In this document: positions 1 to 8,853 of the stretch, piece by piece
How positions within the stretch are numbered: position 1 is the stretch's first letter
Layout of the letters: each line of letters starts with the position of its first letter
DNA from: Aureliella sp031412515
GTDB taxonomy: Bacteria; Planctomycetota; Planctomycetia; Pirellulales; Pirellulaceae
DNA: 64,000 bases
Direction: 5' to 3'
Assembly: GCA_031412515.1 (NCBI GenBank)
Contig: JANODD010000244.1
Location: 5,493 to 69,492 of the forward strand
Notes under the pieces: generated by a model
Database searches by the model: none
Seen by the model: the letters and a program-made list of their open reading frames with translations, nothing else
Told to the model about the DNA's origin: nothing
Position numbers and translations under genes: made by a program

Positions 1-154
1 AGCCGTCGGCGTTAGCCGCGGTTGACCGAAGTAAGTGACTTGTTCATCGGCTGGCCAATATCAAACAACTCGTTGCGACCGCACTCTATCGGAGGAGCCA
101 TTGGTTGCGGATGATGGCCACTTCGGTCACCCGCGGCCAACGCCGACGGATCAC
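1..154. repeat. Palindrome-capped element, family A copy 1
   Basis: The left arm (1-39, core GCCGTCGGCGTTAGCCGCGG) is repeated in inverted form at 119-154, enclosing about 80 bp of non-coding sequence. Related arms occur at 21367-21530 and, tandemly repeated, at 47404-47543. The arms are conserved while the interiors are largely different, as expected of a small non-autonomous mobile element or a structured intergenic repeat. The window edge may cut the left arm. The function is not known from the sequence. Confidence 0.6.
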
Positions 155-560
155 CATGCTTATTCCAGTGGTTGCCGAAACGGTAAAATCGCACGGGCTA
201 GGAAACTTGCAACGATCGTAACGATTGTCCGTACACAGCGTTGATCATGAGTCGAACTGGCGGGAATCCAACTATGCTTGTTCGGGGCTCGGCAAAGCCG
301 GCAACTTTGCGATCGCAGTTGCTCGAAGCGCACTGGACTTGATCAAATCCATTGGTTTTCGTTGTTAAATGTTGCGGGTCGTGTGGTTTTTGCGATGTGG
401 CTTTATTCAGTTTTTCTTGGAACAGGGGAATTGCTAAAGAAAAGTATTGAGCTTTTGCGCGAGCCGGATAAAGTCGAACCTGTCAGCGAAAGTTGATTGT
501 CCGGGAATTCGGATTGGACTCCGAGCCTCAACGACGCCACACACTACAGAACAAAATCTT
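155..560. other. Intergenic region without a convincing gene
   Basis: No supported gene lies between the family A element and the gene at 561. A short plus-strand frame ending at 496 would encode one hydrophobic segment (around 362-450) followed by a charged tail. It has only a TTG start and no visible ribosome binding site, so I do not call it. The stretch probably also holds the promoter of the 561 gene, but no clear -35/-10 pair was found. Confidence 0.4.
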
Positions 561-1127
561 ATGAGCCACCTTTCACCCGCACCTGAAGAAGTCGAATTGC
601 TGCTACGCAACGCACGACTTCGCGATGAACTTGAGCCCTACGTGGATGAGTCCGTTGCACTGGTCAGTTTTCGGCAGATGAACCTCCGCGAAGAGAATGA
701 CTTCTTGGAATCGATGCTCGCTTGGGAACGCGCCCCGGCGCTGCCCATCAGTCGCTGGTCGGTTCCGCCACTCATCGTGCCCAGCCCTGAGCGACTCGAT
801 AACGACATGCTGCGCGAGCTGCTGTATGATACCGTCGATCGTTTGTTCCAAGTTCGCGTCGTGCTCGAAATGACTGAGCATTTGACCGATCGTCAGCTTT
901 ATACGTTGATCTATCGGGACATTCTGCCGGCTTGTGAGAAGCAAGTGAACCTCAAAGGTAATTACCTTTGTTGGCGTTGCTTGGATGAAGCGGACGATGA
1001 CACTTGGCTGCGATACTACGCAACGGAACTTGATCGACTGCAGTGGCTAGAGCACAACGAAGGACCACTGCCCAGTCCCGAAGACGTTCCGTTTCCACGC
1101 AAGTTACCACGGGCTACGGAGTACTAG
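561..1127 (+). CDS. Conserved hypothetical protein, 188 aa
   Basis: This is an acidic, mostly helical-looking soluble protein of 188 residues with no signal peptide or membrane segment. The ATG at 561 is chosen because the frame upstream (447-560) is low-complexity and unlike the body of the protein. No strong Shine-Dalgarno is visible. A Cys pair (CWRC) sits near residue 139, and the C-terminus is Pro-rich. I recognise no domain. The gene converges on the minus-strand gene ending at 1242, with a palindromic repeat between them that could act as a two-way terminator. Confidence 0.6.
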   Translation: MSHLSPAPEEVELLLRNARLRDELEPYVDESVALVSFRQMNLREENDFLESMLAWERAPALPISRWSVPPLIVPSPERLDNDMLRELLYDTVDRLFQVRVVLEMTEHLTDRQLYTLIYRDILPACEKQVNLKGNYLCWRCLDEADDDTWLRYYATELDRLQWLEHNEGPLPSPEDVPFPRKLPRATEY

Positions 1128-1141
1128 TACTCGAACAGTGG

Positions 1142-1217
1142 AGGTATCTGGTTTTGTGTGAAACTGGAAAATAGGAAGGTAGACAACACTCCGGTTTCTC
1201 ACGAAACCAGCCACATA
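1142..1217. repeat. Family C palindromic repeat between convergent genes
   Basis: The right arm at 1191-1213 (core CCGGTTTCTCACGAAACCAGC) is the family C arm seen at 14.9, 23.0, 37.6 and 46.1 kb. The left arm at 1146-1167 is a degraded inverted copy. The repeat lies exactly in the gap between two convergent genes, so a bidirectional terminator role is plausible. Confidence 0.55.
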
Positions 1218-1241
1218 CGTGCGAAACCCGCTAGGTGTTCC

Positions 1242-1745
1242 TTATTCGCGAAGTCGCAAATCGGCCTGGCTTATGAAGTCAACTAGCCGACTTTGCAAAG
1301 TTCGCATTTGATCGACGCTTAACTGTTGTCCAACGTGAGCGATCGCGATCAGAGCACCCCAGAGCATCATCGCAACAATGCCTATCCATATCCCCCACGC
1401 GTTCGAACCAATCATAAACTGCGAAAATCCTAGGATGAATCCGAAGAATGCGGTGAACGCTAACGCCAAATAACAGATCCACACAAACGTCCAGACCTCT
1501 AATCGCGGAGCGAATCGGCCATGGATGAAGGAATGATCCCCCTTTGGATTGACGCTAAAGGAAAGTTGCGGTGACCAAACACGATGTTCGCTGGTTGGTA
1601 AATGGAGTTCACCGTATTCACCAAACAGTAAGAAGAGCTTTTTATTTTCAACAAACTGGTAGGCGCGAGCTATTTTCTGGACTGCATGGTCACTCGTTTC
1701 GAGTAGCTGAATATCGAATGTCGGTCGAAGTGTAAACCATCGCAT
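1242..1745 (-). CDS. Hypothetical inner-membrane protein
   Basis: This is a 167-residue protein with a soluble N-terminal half of about 85 residues, then two hydrophobic segments (roughly residues 85-108 and 117-138) and a short charged tail. The start at 1745 is preferred over 1766 because GGAGG lies six bases upstream of that ATG. It is 25 bp downstream of the propeller gene at 1771 on the same strand, so the two are probably co-transcribed. No known domain is recognised. The layout suggests a small membrane-anchored protein whose cytoplasmic part precedes a helical hairpin. Confidence 0.6.
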   Translation of the reverse strand: MRWFTLRPTFDIQLLETSDHAVQKIARAYQFVENKKLFLLFGEYGELHLPTSEHRVWSPQLSFSVNPKGDHSFIHGRFAPRLEVWTFVWICYLALAFTAFFGFILGFSQFMIGSNAWGIWIGIVAMMLWGALIAIAHVGQQLSVDQMRTLQSRLVDFISQADLRLRE

Positions 1746-1770
1746 AACGTGCCTCCGCCTAAGCACTAGG

Positions 1771-2712
1771 CTACTTGAGTGGCATTCCGGGCTCGGCGAT
1801 GCCGTTGGTGGTTAAGATTTGAAAATGATGGACACCAGCGGCAAGCGGATGGTCGCTGGTCCAAACGATTTTCTTTTCCGGTGTGACTTCAACCATCGAA
1901 ATGCCGGTGTTGGCGGCATGGCTACCAACGACAGTATTGCCGTTAGCTAGCCGCTGTGAGCCACACGGGTCTTTAAACAGACCACCTACGTCTTCGTTCG
2001 TCACTTTCCAAACGATTTCACCTTGAGGATTTAACTCTACTACTTTGTTGCCGTGGGTCAGCGATGCGACGGTATTGCCATTGTCCAAACGAATCGCTGT
2101 AAAGGGCCAGTTCTCTGCCGGGCGTCCGCCCAACACGTCGAAATCCGTTTTAAAAGTACGAACGACTTCACCTTTGGGTGAATATTCTTTGATCGCAAAG
2201 GCGAGCAGATGAGGGACCAAAAAGTTTCCGTTGCGAAGCTGCCGCGCCATCCGGGTTTGCATGTGCGCGTTTTCTGTCTCGGGCTGGAGAACAACTTCCT
2301 GCACGATTTCGGCTTTTAAGTTGATTTCCAGCAATCGCGGATGACTTCCCAGTTCGGTCACGAGTGTGTTGCCATTGTAAAGCCGCTGGGTGGTGCCAAT
2401 TTCACGATTCTCTTTGCTGAGCGTATAAGTCAGGACGACCTGTTTATCGCGAGTGACTTCTTCGACTCGATTCGAGAAAGCGATCAGCACATTGCTGTTG
2501 GGCAGGACAAAACCGTCTCGCGATCCCCCGGTGTATTCCCACACTGCCTTTCCCGCTTCGTCGATGATCGCCGTCTTGGCGCCCATAACGAGGTACGAAT
2601 GACGAATTGCTGGTGGTTCATCGCTTAACAATGTCAGTGACTGCGAGCAGGCTGCTGTTAAGATCATCGCAATAAACGTTCGTCGGATTAGGGTCATTGT
2701 GGTTCTGCCCAT
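1771..2712 (-). CDS. Secreted beta-propeller protein (PQQ/arylsulfotransferase-like)
   Basis: This is a 313-residue exported protein with an N-terminal signal peptide (about residues 1-30). The body repeats blades built around an N-G-N turn (LYNGNTLV, LRNGNFLV, LDNGNTVA, LANGNTVV) with W-x-Y/W-x-V strands. This pattern is common in PQQ-like and arylsulfotransferase-like propellers of planctomycetes. No catalytic residues can be assigned. An alternative ATG five codons in (2697) shares the same upstream bases, so the start is uncertain by 15 bp. It heads a likely two-gene operon with the membrane protein at 1242-1745. Confidence 0.65.
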   Translation of the reverse strand: MGRTTMTLIRRTFIAMILTAACSQSLTLLSDEPPAIRHSYLVMGAKTAIIDEAGKAVWEYTGGSRDGFVLPNSNVLIAFSNRVEEVTRDKQVVLTYTLSKENREIGTTQRLYNGNTLVTELGSHPRLLEINLKAEIVQEVVLQPETENAHMQTRMARQLRNGNFLVPHLLAFAIKEYSPKGEVVRTFKTDFDVLGGRPAENWPFTAIRLDNGNTVASLTHGNKVVELNPQGEIVWKVTNEDVGGLFKDPCGSQRLANGNTVVGSHAANTGISMVEVTPEKKIVWTSDHPLAAGVHHFQILTTNGIAEPGMPLK

Positions 2713-2901
2713 TGTGGTTCTACCTGGGTTGAAGAAAATCTAGTTTGCCGCCATCGGTTTCAACGCGAATTCAACAACATAGCCTGCACCGATTGGCCGA
2801 TCAACACTTCCCAAACAATTACCTAGCAGACAGAATGAGCACCGAGCCGAAATTCGTTATCGTTTGGGGAACGCGAATAGAAAACTAATTAGGATTTGCG
2901 A

Positions 2902-3315
2902 ATGTCATTGAGCGCCAAGTTCATCGATACTCGAACGGTGGTTGAAGAGGATCTCGATGCCTTGAACCACGTCAACAACCTTCAATACTTGCGTTGGACT
3001 CTAAGAGCAGCGTCGGCTCACTCGAGTCAAGTCGGCTGGCCGTCGTCAAGATATCTTGAACTTGGTGCTGGTTGGGTAGTGCGATCCCATAAGATTACAT
3101 ATAAGGTGCCCGCGAAGCTGCACGATGAAATCGCCATTCACACCTGGATCAAGTCGTTTGACAAAGTCACTTCGATTCGAAAGTACGAGATCATTCGCCA
3201 GTCGGATAGCCGTGTCTGCGCGATTGCCGAAACTCGCTGGGTTTTTGTAGACTTTGAAACTTTGCAGTTAGTTGCCATTCCTGCCGAGGTTCGTGCTGCA
3301 TTTAGTGCTGACTGA
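2902..3315 (+). CDS. Acyl-CoA/acyl-ACP thioesterase, hot-dog fold
   Basis: This is a 137-residue single-domain protein matching the 4-hydroxybenzoyl-CoA/acyl-ACP thioesterase family in length and pattern. The N-terminal motif ALNHVNNLQYLRW corresponds to the catalytic loop D/N-x-x-x-H-V-N-N-x-x-Y. The central helix and the strands around residues 55-120 (KITYKVPAKLHDEIAI, AETRWVFVD) fit the hot-dog fold. It likely hydrolyses acyl thioesters in the cytoplasm; the substrate cannot be read from the sequence. The ATG at 2902 has AGGA eight bases upstream, so the earlier TTG at 2896 is not used here. The gene stands alone between oppositely oriented neighbours. Confidence 0.75.
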   Translation: MSLSAKFIDTRTVVEEDLDALNHVNNLQYLRWTLRAASAHSSQVGWPSSRYLELGAGWVVRSHKITYKVPAKLHDEIAIHTWIKSFDKVTSIRKYEIIRQSDSRVCAIAETRWVFVDFETLQLVAIPAEVRAAFSAD

Positions 3316-3399
3316 ATGTGAGACTGTTGGATTTTGTCCAAATTTGAAAGTGATCTTTGCCAAGCAACCTCCGCACCCTAACTTAAGTACTTAAAGACC

Positions 3400-3703
3400 A
3401 TGAATCCTGAAATCGAAGCACACAACGCAGGTCAAGCAACGGTGGAAGAGCGGGAGATTTGCGAAGCCCTGGCGAAGACAATCTACAAACTGCTCCCTGA
3501 AGCACAAAGTAAGATTTGGCACCGCCATCCTGTCTGGTAACCCGATCGTCGGTTATAGCAAACTGAAGGCCGGTATTCGGCTGATGTTCTGGAGCTGAGC
3601 GAGCTTTAGCGAAGACAAGCTTCACCCCGGGACTGGAAAGTTCAAAGACGCTTCCATTACCTTCACCCACCCGGAGAGTCGAATGAAAGACTGTAGTTGC
3701 TAA
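3400..3703 (+). pseudogene. Broken DUF1801 (YdhG/YjbR-like) gene
   Basis: The first frame from ATG 3400 gives 46 codons ending in the family motif HRHPVW, then a stop at 3538. The protein continues in the next frame (from 3536) as GNPIVGYSKLKAGIRLMFWS, is interrupted by TGA where a Gly codon is expected, and resumes as ASFSEDKLHPGTGKFKDASITF. Spliced together this reads as a typical small DUF1801 protein. One frameshift (a few residues missing after HPVW) plus one nonsense codon mark it as decayed. A palindromic repeat follows directly. Confidence 0.75.
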
Positions 3704-3710
3704 AATCTGT

Positions 3711-3782
3711 TGGTAAGAAGATGGAGGTAAAAAGATTGTAGTAAAAACAATGCAAGAATCTTCTTACCTCCATTTTCTTACC
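3711..3782. repeat. Inverted repeat, family H (GGTAAGAAGATGGAGG type)
   Basis: The left arm 3711-3736 and right arm 3757-3782 are near-perfect inverted copies of a 26-bp sequence with core AAGATGGAGGTAA, separated by about 20 bp. The element could fold into a long hairpin. It lies between the decayed DUF1801 gene and the end of the secretion operon. Confidence 0.65.
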
Positions 3783-3853
3783 ATCCGATTGCTTGGCGCC
3801 GCAAGCTTAATCAACCACTTAGGCGAGCGGCAGATGGAAAAGTACCGGCTGAG

Positions 3854-3906
3854 TCTGAGGCGCTAGCCGGCTGAGCCGCAAGAAATCGGCTAGCGCCTCA
3901 GGCTCA
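3854..3906. repeat. Family B hairpin at the end of the secretion operon
   Basis: The stem GAGGCGCTAGCCG / CGGCTAGCGCCTC with a loop containing GCAAGAAAT overlaps the last codon of the BON-domain gene (stop at 3904). The same hairpin recurs at 27562-27655. Its position just past the operon end fits a terminator or mRNA 3'-end stabiliser, although no T-tract follows. Confidence 0.55.
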
Positions 3907-4605
3907 AGGCACCGTCAACTTGTTCTCGACACGATCGATGCCAGGTTCGAAACTAAGAACGTTGACTACTAACTCGGCAGCTCGTTTCGAATCAACGGAT
4001 CCTTTTAAGATCGCTGTGCTACCGGCGAGTACCACTTGAACGTTCTCACCACCCAAGTTCTTGACACGGCGTTGCATTTCAGGAGTCGCGGCCACAGTCA
4101 GTCCACTCGTGTCGGCTGGCTTAGGTTCCACTTCCAGCACCAAACGTGGATAGTACATGCCTTTGGTTGGCTGCTTGGGCAATGGCTTATTGACCTTGGC
4201 AGCGCTAGCCGCTTCTAACCGAAAACTATCCGATGCAGCGGGTACTCGACCGACTCCAAGCGCTTGCCCAGCGCCAACGAACCCAGTGAGATCGTTGCGT
4301 CCAGTCCCCACAAAATCTTGGCGAGAACGATTGCCACGAACGAAACGCTCGTTACCACCCAGCAGCCCCTGTCCGGTTCCACCCGGTTGCCCTGGCTGAC
4401 CTGGTTGTCCTAATTGTCCTGTTGGCGCCCCCAGCGATGTTGTGCCACGTGCTCCTTGGCTGTTGCCAAATGGACTTCGTAACTGAGTGGGCGAAGCCCC
4501 AATCGTTTGATTGCCGAATAATTGCGCATGGCTTGATGACGAAAGAAATGCGAGCACCAGCAGCGTTCCGGACAATCGCAATGCTAATTGTTGCGAACCT
4601 ATCAT
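3904..4605 (-). CDS. Secreted BON-domain protein with Gly-Gln-Pro repeats
   Basis: This is a 233-residue exported protein and the last gene of the secretion operon. The ATG at 4605 overlaps the stop of the upstream gene by 4 bp and has an AGGAG site, so the longer frame to 4677 is rejected. A signal peptide (residues about 1-28, ending SSSHAQ) leads into a Gly/Gln/Pro-rich stretch with collagen-like GQPGQPGQPGG. The C-terminal 55 residues (VQVVLAGSTAILKGSV...GIDRVENKLTV) fit a BON domain, a periplasmic or envelope-associated fold. The tight coupling suggests it is a periplasmic or outer-membrane accessory of the machine, possibly a pilotin or gate-associated part; that role is inference. Confidence 0.7.
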   Translation of the reverse strand: MIGSQQLALRLSGTLLVLAFLSSSSHAQLFGNQTIGASPTQLRSPFGNSQGARGTTSLGAPTGQLGQPGQPGQPGGTGQGLLGGNERFVRGNRSRQDFVGTGRNDLTGFVGAGQALGVGRVPAASDSFRLEAASAAKVNKPLPKQPTKGMYYPRLVLEVEPKPADTSGLTVAATPEMQRRVKNLGGENVQVVLAGSTAILKGSVDSKRAAELVVNVLSFEPGIDRVENKLTVP

Positions 4606-5534
4606 AACTTCACTCCTAAATTCACATCCGCAGCGGGCGAACAGACTTCGCCGATCGATTGCCCCAATGTGATCCAATGTGGATCTTGATTGACTTGAAC
4701 TAGGACTTTATCGGCCAGGACTTCGACGACGGCAATGTCATGCAGCGCAACGGGTATCTGATTGCCTGCAGTAATGGTTCTGATTGTTCCGATTCGGTCG
4801 ACTTTGAACCAAGCTTCGGCCTTGCCATCGCGATTGAAGGTGATCGCTTTAAGCTGTATATCGTTCAGGGCTTTCGCAAACCCTCGCGCAAATAGGTTGC
4901 GTCGAACCAAATCGCTGTAATCGCTCGTCGAGCCCTCGGATTCTTTTACCAAAAGCAGATCGCTCAGTTGATCTTTATTCGGCGATGCATCAAGACACAG
5001 GACTTCAATGGCAAGGCTTGTGTCAAGTTGCCCTTCATTACCGATTGGATTGAGCGACATGGAACGAATTTTATGCAAGTGACCGGCACTTCGGAAATCA
5101 TTCAAGAATGCAGCGAGTTTCGCAAGGGAAGCTTGACCGCGCAGCGAGTACGCGATCCTATTACCCACTCGAACGCGTTTGCCCTTTTTAGTGCGCGACC
5201 GCAGCTCGATTGCAACGGGTTGAGCCGCGTCGACAGCCGTTGATAAAAACTGGTGCTTTTCAACTAAGTTTAAGAGCCACTCTTGGTAAAGCGATCGAGC
5301 CAGCTGAGCGTCGTACGGGAGCGCGCGGTCAGCGTAACCGTCAAGACGTTTGCCCAGCTTCTGAGCGAGCAACTGATCATTCTTCGTGTCGGCAATACTG
5401 CGCACGACCGTGTCAAGTCTTGCGTTGAGCTGCTGGGTCGGTTGCTCGATCCATGAGCGATATAGCGAATCAGCCCCGTACAATCCAAAGACGGCTAGTC
5501 CAGCAATCATTAACCACTTCGTTCGCGGAGTCAT
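4602..5534 (-). CDS. Pseudopilus assembly-platform protein (GspM/PilO-like, with GspC/PilP-like tail)
   Basis: This is a 310-residue bitopic protein. One N-terminal membrane segment (about residues 9-25) is followed by a predicted coiled coil and an alpha/beta domain typical of GspM/PilO. The C-terminal part (from the RRNLFARGF motif near residue 220) resembles the periplasmic homology region of GspC/PilP, with paired short strands and the phrase DPHWITLGQSI. It probably forms the inner-membrane platform with the GspL/PilMN-like product next to it, and may stand in for a missing GspC. It overlaps both neighbours by 4 bp, indicating translational coupling. Confidence 0.65.
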   Translation of the reverse strand: MTPRTKWLMIAGLAVFGLYGADSLYRSWIEQPTQQLNARLDTVVRSIADTKNDQLLAQKLGKRLDGYADRALPYDAQLARSLYQEWLLNLVEKHQFLSTAVDAAQPVAIELRSRTKKGKRVRVGNRIAYSLRGQASLAKLAAFLNDFRSAGHLHKIRSMSLNPIGNEGQLDTSLAIEVLCLDASPNKDQLSDLLLVKESEGSTSDYSDLVRRNLFARGFAKALNDIQLKAITFNRDGKAEAWFKVDRIGTIRTITAGNQIPVALHDIAVVEVLADKVLVQVNQDPHWITLGQSIGEVCSPAADVNLGVKL

Positions 5535-7168
5535 TGCGGTTTCTCCGTTAAAGCTGGCCCAACTGCTGGTTTTGGTGATGTTGCAGCGGCTTGAGTCGAT
5601 GCGAGGTTCGCTTTCGGCTGGTACTCTTTCGAAGGTCTTACGGCTTCAACCGGAAAAACAATGCGAGTTTCAAACTGCCAGGGGTATTCGGCAGACTCGG
5701 GGTTTTGACTGATCTGTTTGCTCGTCACTCCATACTTTGCGCTGCGAATGCTTCCTTCAAACTGCGAAATGGTCTCCTGCTTGGCGACTTGAACCGCTAA
5801 GTCAATAACCGCAGAGCTTGCATTCGCGGAAGCGGTCAGTCTACGGACTGTTGCATTCTGTCCATCGGGCAAGCGTTTAGATAAAGCGTTCAATTCATCG
5901 ACCCAATCGACTTGATCTGACAACCAGTTTTCAACCGCGGCCACTTGATCGGCTTTCTCTTGATATTTGGCGGTGAGTTTCTTCGCGTTCGCCAATTCTC
6001 CTTCGAGCGTCTGCACTTCGCCACTCAACCGATTGATGTCTGACAGTAGGAAGTAGATTCCAACGGCGAGCACCATCGCGGTCGCAGCACCCATTACAGC
6101 CCAGCGGACCATTGGGTTAGCGGCTTGGGGCGGTTTCTTAGGTGCGAGCAAATTGATGGGCAACTCATCATTAAGATATTCCCATGCGGCTCCCGCGTTG
6201 GCCGCAGATGCAAGTTTCATTGCACCTTCAGACTGTACCTCAGGTTCCACTTCCCAACCGATCAATGGATCGACGGGTTGAATCGTTATGTGTTCGTGCT
6301 CTTCGAGAGCCTGCGCGACTTGATATGAGGCTTCGCAGGTAGTGTAAACAAACCAACTGAAGGGGAGATCGGCAACTTCATGAGGCAGTAGCGCCAGGCA
6401 TCGCTGCGACTCCAACCAAATCTGTTCGGCGACTCGCGATGGGTCATCTGGATTGATTCGAATGGAACGAAGAAGCATCGGCTCCGAGCCGCGACAAATG
6501 GCTAGCTCCGCTTCACTGGCATAGAGATGAACGGAAATGGCCAGAGTGTTTGCGGGCAGTTGCCGACGCCGCAAAATTCCCAGTGGTGATAAATGTCGAG
6601 AGCAGATGGCTACCGCGCGAAATCCTGCACCAGTAATCTGCGCTTGCAGTGTTCGTTGGACGCTCGCAGGCAATGCGAACGCTAGCAGCTGCACCGCAGT
6701 TGGCGCCGCTGGCTGAGCTCCTTCAGGCTGATTTGAGCTAGTATTCGGCAGGACAAAAAAATCAATTGCGGGTGGTTCGTCGGATTCACCCAGTTGCTGT
6801 TCTACTTCGCTTGCAACCAGCGCTGGAAGCTCACTTGTTTCTGAAGGGGGCAACGTCAAAGTCAACAAATCCAATTCGGGTCGCGCTAGAAGCACGACTA
6901 AACGTTGGACTTGGATCGCATGTTCACGAAAGTGACTGGCTAGGGCCACAAAAGGATTGGCGACATCTCCATGTGAGACAGAACCCACATCGGCCAGTGA
7001 AAGTTTTTTCGACTTGGGAGCGACCACCAGGAAGTGCAGGTTTTCGCGATCCCAATGCACGACGGCAACGCGACTGTTGCCGCGTGAAGGGCCACCACTG
7101 GAACGACTCCAACGACGGTTCACTTGAACGATGTTCATTAATCGAGGAAAAAATTCTGCAAATTTCAT
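5531..7168 (-). CDS. Assembly-platform protein, PilM-PilN / GspL-like fusion
   Basis: This is a 545-residue protein. Residues about 30-330 form an actin-like PilM/GspL cytoplasmic domain (VAVVHWDRENLHFLVV at the start, LTLPPSE). A linker leads to one membrane segment near residues 350-373 (WAVMGAATAMVLAVGIYFL). Beyond it are a coiled coil and a ferredoxin-like PilN/GspL periplasmic domain, ending in a Pro/Ala-rich tail. By family knowledge it links the GspE ATPase to the periplasmic platform. The start ATG overlaps the gspK stop (ATGA); an internal ATG at 7138 lacks support. Canonical GspL is about 400 residues, so the linker and tail here are long. Confidence 0.7.
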   Translation of the reverse strand: MKFAEFFPRLMNIVQVNRRWSRSSGGPSRGNSRVAVVHWDRENLHFLVVAPKSKKLSLADVGSVSHGDVANPFVALASHFREHAIQVQRLVVLLARPELDLLTLTLPPSETSELPALVASEVEQQLGESDEPPAIDFFVLPNTSSNQPEGAQPAAPTAVQLLAFALPASVQRTLQAQITGAGFRAVAICSRHLSPLGILRRRQLPANTLAISVHLYASEAELAICRGSEPMLLRSIRINPDDPSRVAEQIWLESQRCLALLPHEVADLPFSWFVYTTCEASYQVAQALEEHEHITIQPVDPLIGWEVEPEVQSEGAMKLASAANAGAAWEYLNDELPINLLAPKKPPQAANPMVRWAVMGAATAMVLAVGIYFLLSDINRLSGEVQTLEGELANAKKLTAKYQEKADQVAAVENWLSDQVDWVDELNALSKRLPDGQNATVRRLTASANASSAVIDLAVQVAKQETISQFEGSIRSAKYGVTSKQISQNPESAEYPWQFETRIVFPVEAVRPSKEYQPKANLASTQAAATSPKPAVGPALTEKPQ

Positions 7169-8853
7169 TGGGAACTACTATTCAATTGGTCCATGGTAAA
7201 ACCGCGATCCCATGGATGCCAGATTTGATGGTTGCGGATTTGAGCGGGAATTTGGCGGGCGTCGATCGTGGCAGTGCAGCGATAAACGGGGCTTAAGTTG
7301 TCGCGGTAACCGACGGATTGGACTGAGTAAACGTCGTTGCGACTGGTAATGTAGGGTTCAATTGTCTTTAGTTTTGCGAGATCGACTGTACCGCCGTCTA
7401 ACAACCAAGCGATTGTGTCACGCGGATCGGTGCTCGACGTCCCGGAATTCGATGCTCGTTGCTGATCAATTCGCTGCGCCAGAGCGGGATCGATGCCGGG
7501 TACACATGACAAAACGACCGCCGAAGCTTCTGAAACATCCACTCGACCGGTCGTAAATGGACTCGGGTCTGTCGTCGATGCATCGAGCACTCTTCCAAGA
7601 TAGTTGCGAACCTCTGACAAGTCACTTGAAAAAGGGTTGCGGAGCCGTTTTGGGGTCACATTGGTCTTTCCGCCTGCGCTCGGTTGCGGATTGGTCACCG
7701 CCATCTGCACCACTGCTCCGACTAAGTCCAAAGGGCTCTGGAACGTGTACGAAGCTGGCTTACTAAAATCAGGACTTGGTGTTTCGGTTGTCTCGGGAGT
7801 TGCTGCGTTCGTAACTGGCGCGCTGGTTGCTGGTCCGTGTTGCCGCATGGCGATCACAAAGTTGGCCCAATCGGTGGGCCAAACAGAGATCATTTTTTGA
7901 TGTAGCGACTGCAGATTGGCTTCATTCAAATTGATGCGAGGTTGTCCGTTACGCGTTTGATTGCGAGCACCGCTGTGCCAAGTCACAAATCGTTGCCAAG
8001 CGGGCGGTAAGGCAGTTGACGTTGTAACGCTGGTCGCAGACAACGTCTTTGCCGATGAACGTGGACCGCCTTGTTGTTGGTTAAACAATTGTTCCGAAAG
8101 TCGAGCTTCGAGCGGATCGAGTCGGTAGTTTTGGTTGAGATCGCCGCCATACCACATCGACTTCAATTGATCGGCGTCAGACTCCGTGTCGCCGTTTTCA
8201 CGAGTGGCCTCAAGTCGATCCATTAGCGAGCTACCTCCCGTTGCACCACCACGCTGCTTGGCAACTCCCAAACCTTGCAGCCATGAATCGACCAGTTGCT
8301 CGGTGGCACCTGGTAAGGCGAGCAGCGATGCGCGAGCGTGTCCCGGTAATTTACGCTCCCATTCCAACAGTGTTGGCATGTGCAGCTTTGCAGATTCGTT
8401 TTCAAAGCCGAATCGAAAGTTGCTCGGTTCGCTGGTTGAAAGCGCACGACTCGAACCCGTTTTGGTTTCACCGATATCACTAGCCACCGGAGAAACCAGA
8501 CCGAACCGCCAACTGGTGTTTGTTTGTTCGCTGCCTGACGCAACATCGGTCGTCGCCTCTACAGCGACTTGACGCAGAGCAGGGTTGTCATACAGACCGC
8601 CCATGCTTGCTCGTTCGGCCGTCGATAGCTCGGCGATCGACGCCGCCAACTCGATACCGCTAAGGGACGCGAGCTTCGCCTGAACTTGTTCTTCTTGCAA
8701 CCGCGTCAATCGATACTGACTTTCCATGTAAAACGAAAAGCGATAAGCGCCGAGAGCGATGAGCATCGTGAGCACTACGACGACTAAGAGAGCCATACCC
8801 GGGCGATTGGGGAGTTGCGTATTGGAACTTGGATATGCAGGTTTGTGCTTCAT
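7165..8853 (-). CDS. gspK: Minor pseudopilin GspK
   Basis: This is a 562-residue protein with a prepilin-like N-terminus. A basic leader of about 19 residues is followed by a hydrophobic helix (MALLVVVVLTMLIALGAYRF) and the GspK-type continuation with an aromatic and glutamine-rich helix. As in GspK, the usual +5 Glu of type IV pilins is not evident. The large body carries helix-hairpin-helix-like segments (NLNEANLQSL; SCVPGIDPALAQRI), as expected of GspK alpha domains. It caps the pseudopilus tip with GspI and GspJ. It overlaps both gspJ and the gspL-like gene by 4 bp. It is longer than typical GspK (about 320 aa), with Thr/Ser-rich insertions. Confidence 0.75.
   Translation of the reverse strand: MKHKPAYPSSNTQLPNRPGMALLVVVVLTMLIALGAYRFSFYMESQYRLTRLQEEQVQAKLASLSGIELAASIAELSTAERASMGGLYDNPALRQVAVEATTDVASGSEQTNTSWRFGLVSPVASDIGETKTGSSRALSTSEPSNFRFGFENESAKLHMPTLLEWERKLPGHARASLLALPGATEQLVDSWLQGLGVAKQRGGATGGSSLMDRLEATRENGDTESDADQLKSMWYGGDLNQNYRLDPLEARLSEQLFNQQQGGPRSSAKTLSATSVTTSTALPPAWQRFVTWHSGARNQTRNGQPRINLNEANLQSLHQKMISVWPTDWANFVIAMRQHGPATSAPVTNAATPETTETPSPDFSKPASYTFQSPLDLVGAVVQMAVTNPQPSAGGKTNVTPKRLRNPFSSDLSEVRNYLGRVLDASTTDPSPFTTGRVDVSEASAVVLSCVPGIDPALAQRIDQQRASNSGTSSTDPRDTIAWLLDGGTVDLAKLKTIEPYITSRNDVYSVQSVGYRDNLSPVYRCTATIDARQIPAQIRNHQIWHPWDRGFTMDQLNSSSQ

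Noticed and set aside
278..496. Small membrane protein gene
   Set aside because: It has only a TTG start, no ribosome binding site and low-complexity upstream sequence; it is kept as a remark only.
3383..3670. Minus-strand open frame of 95 codons
   Set aside because: It is the complement of the decayed DUF1801 gene, which explains its openness.
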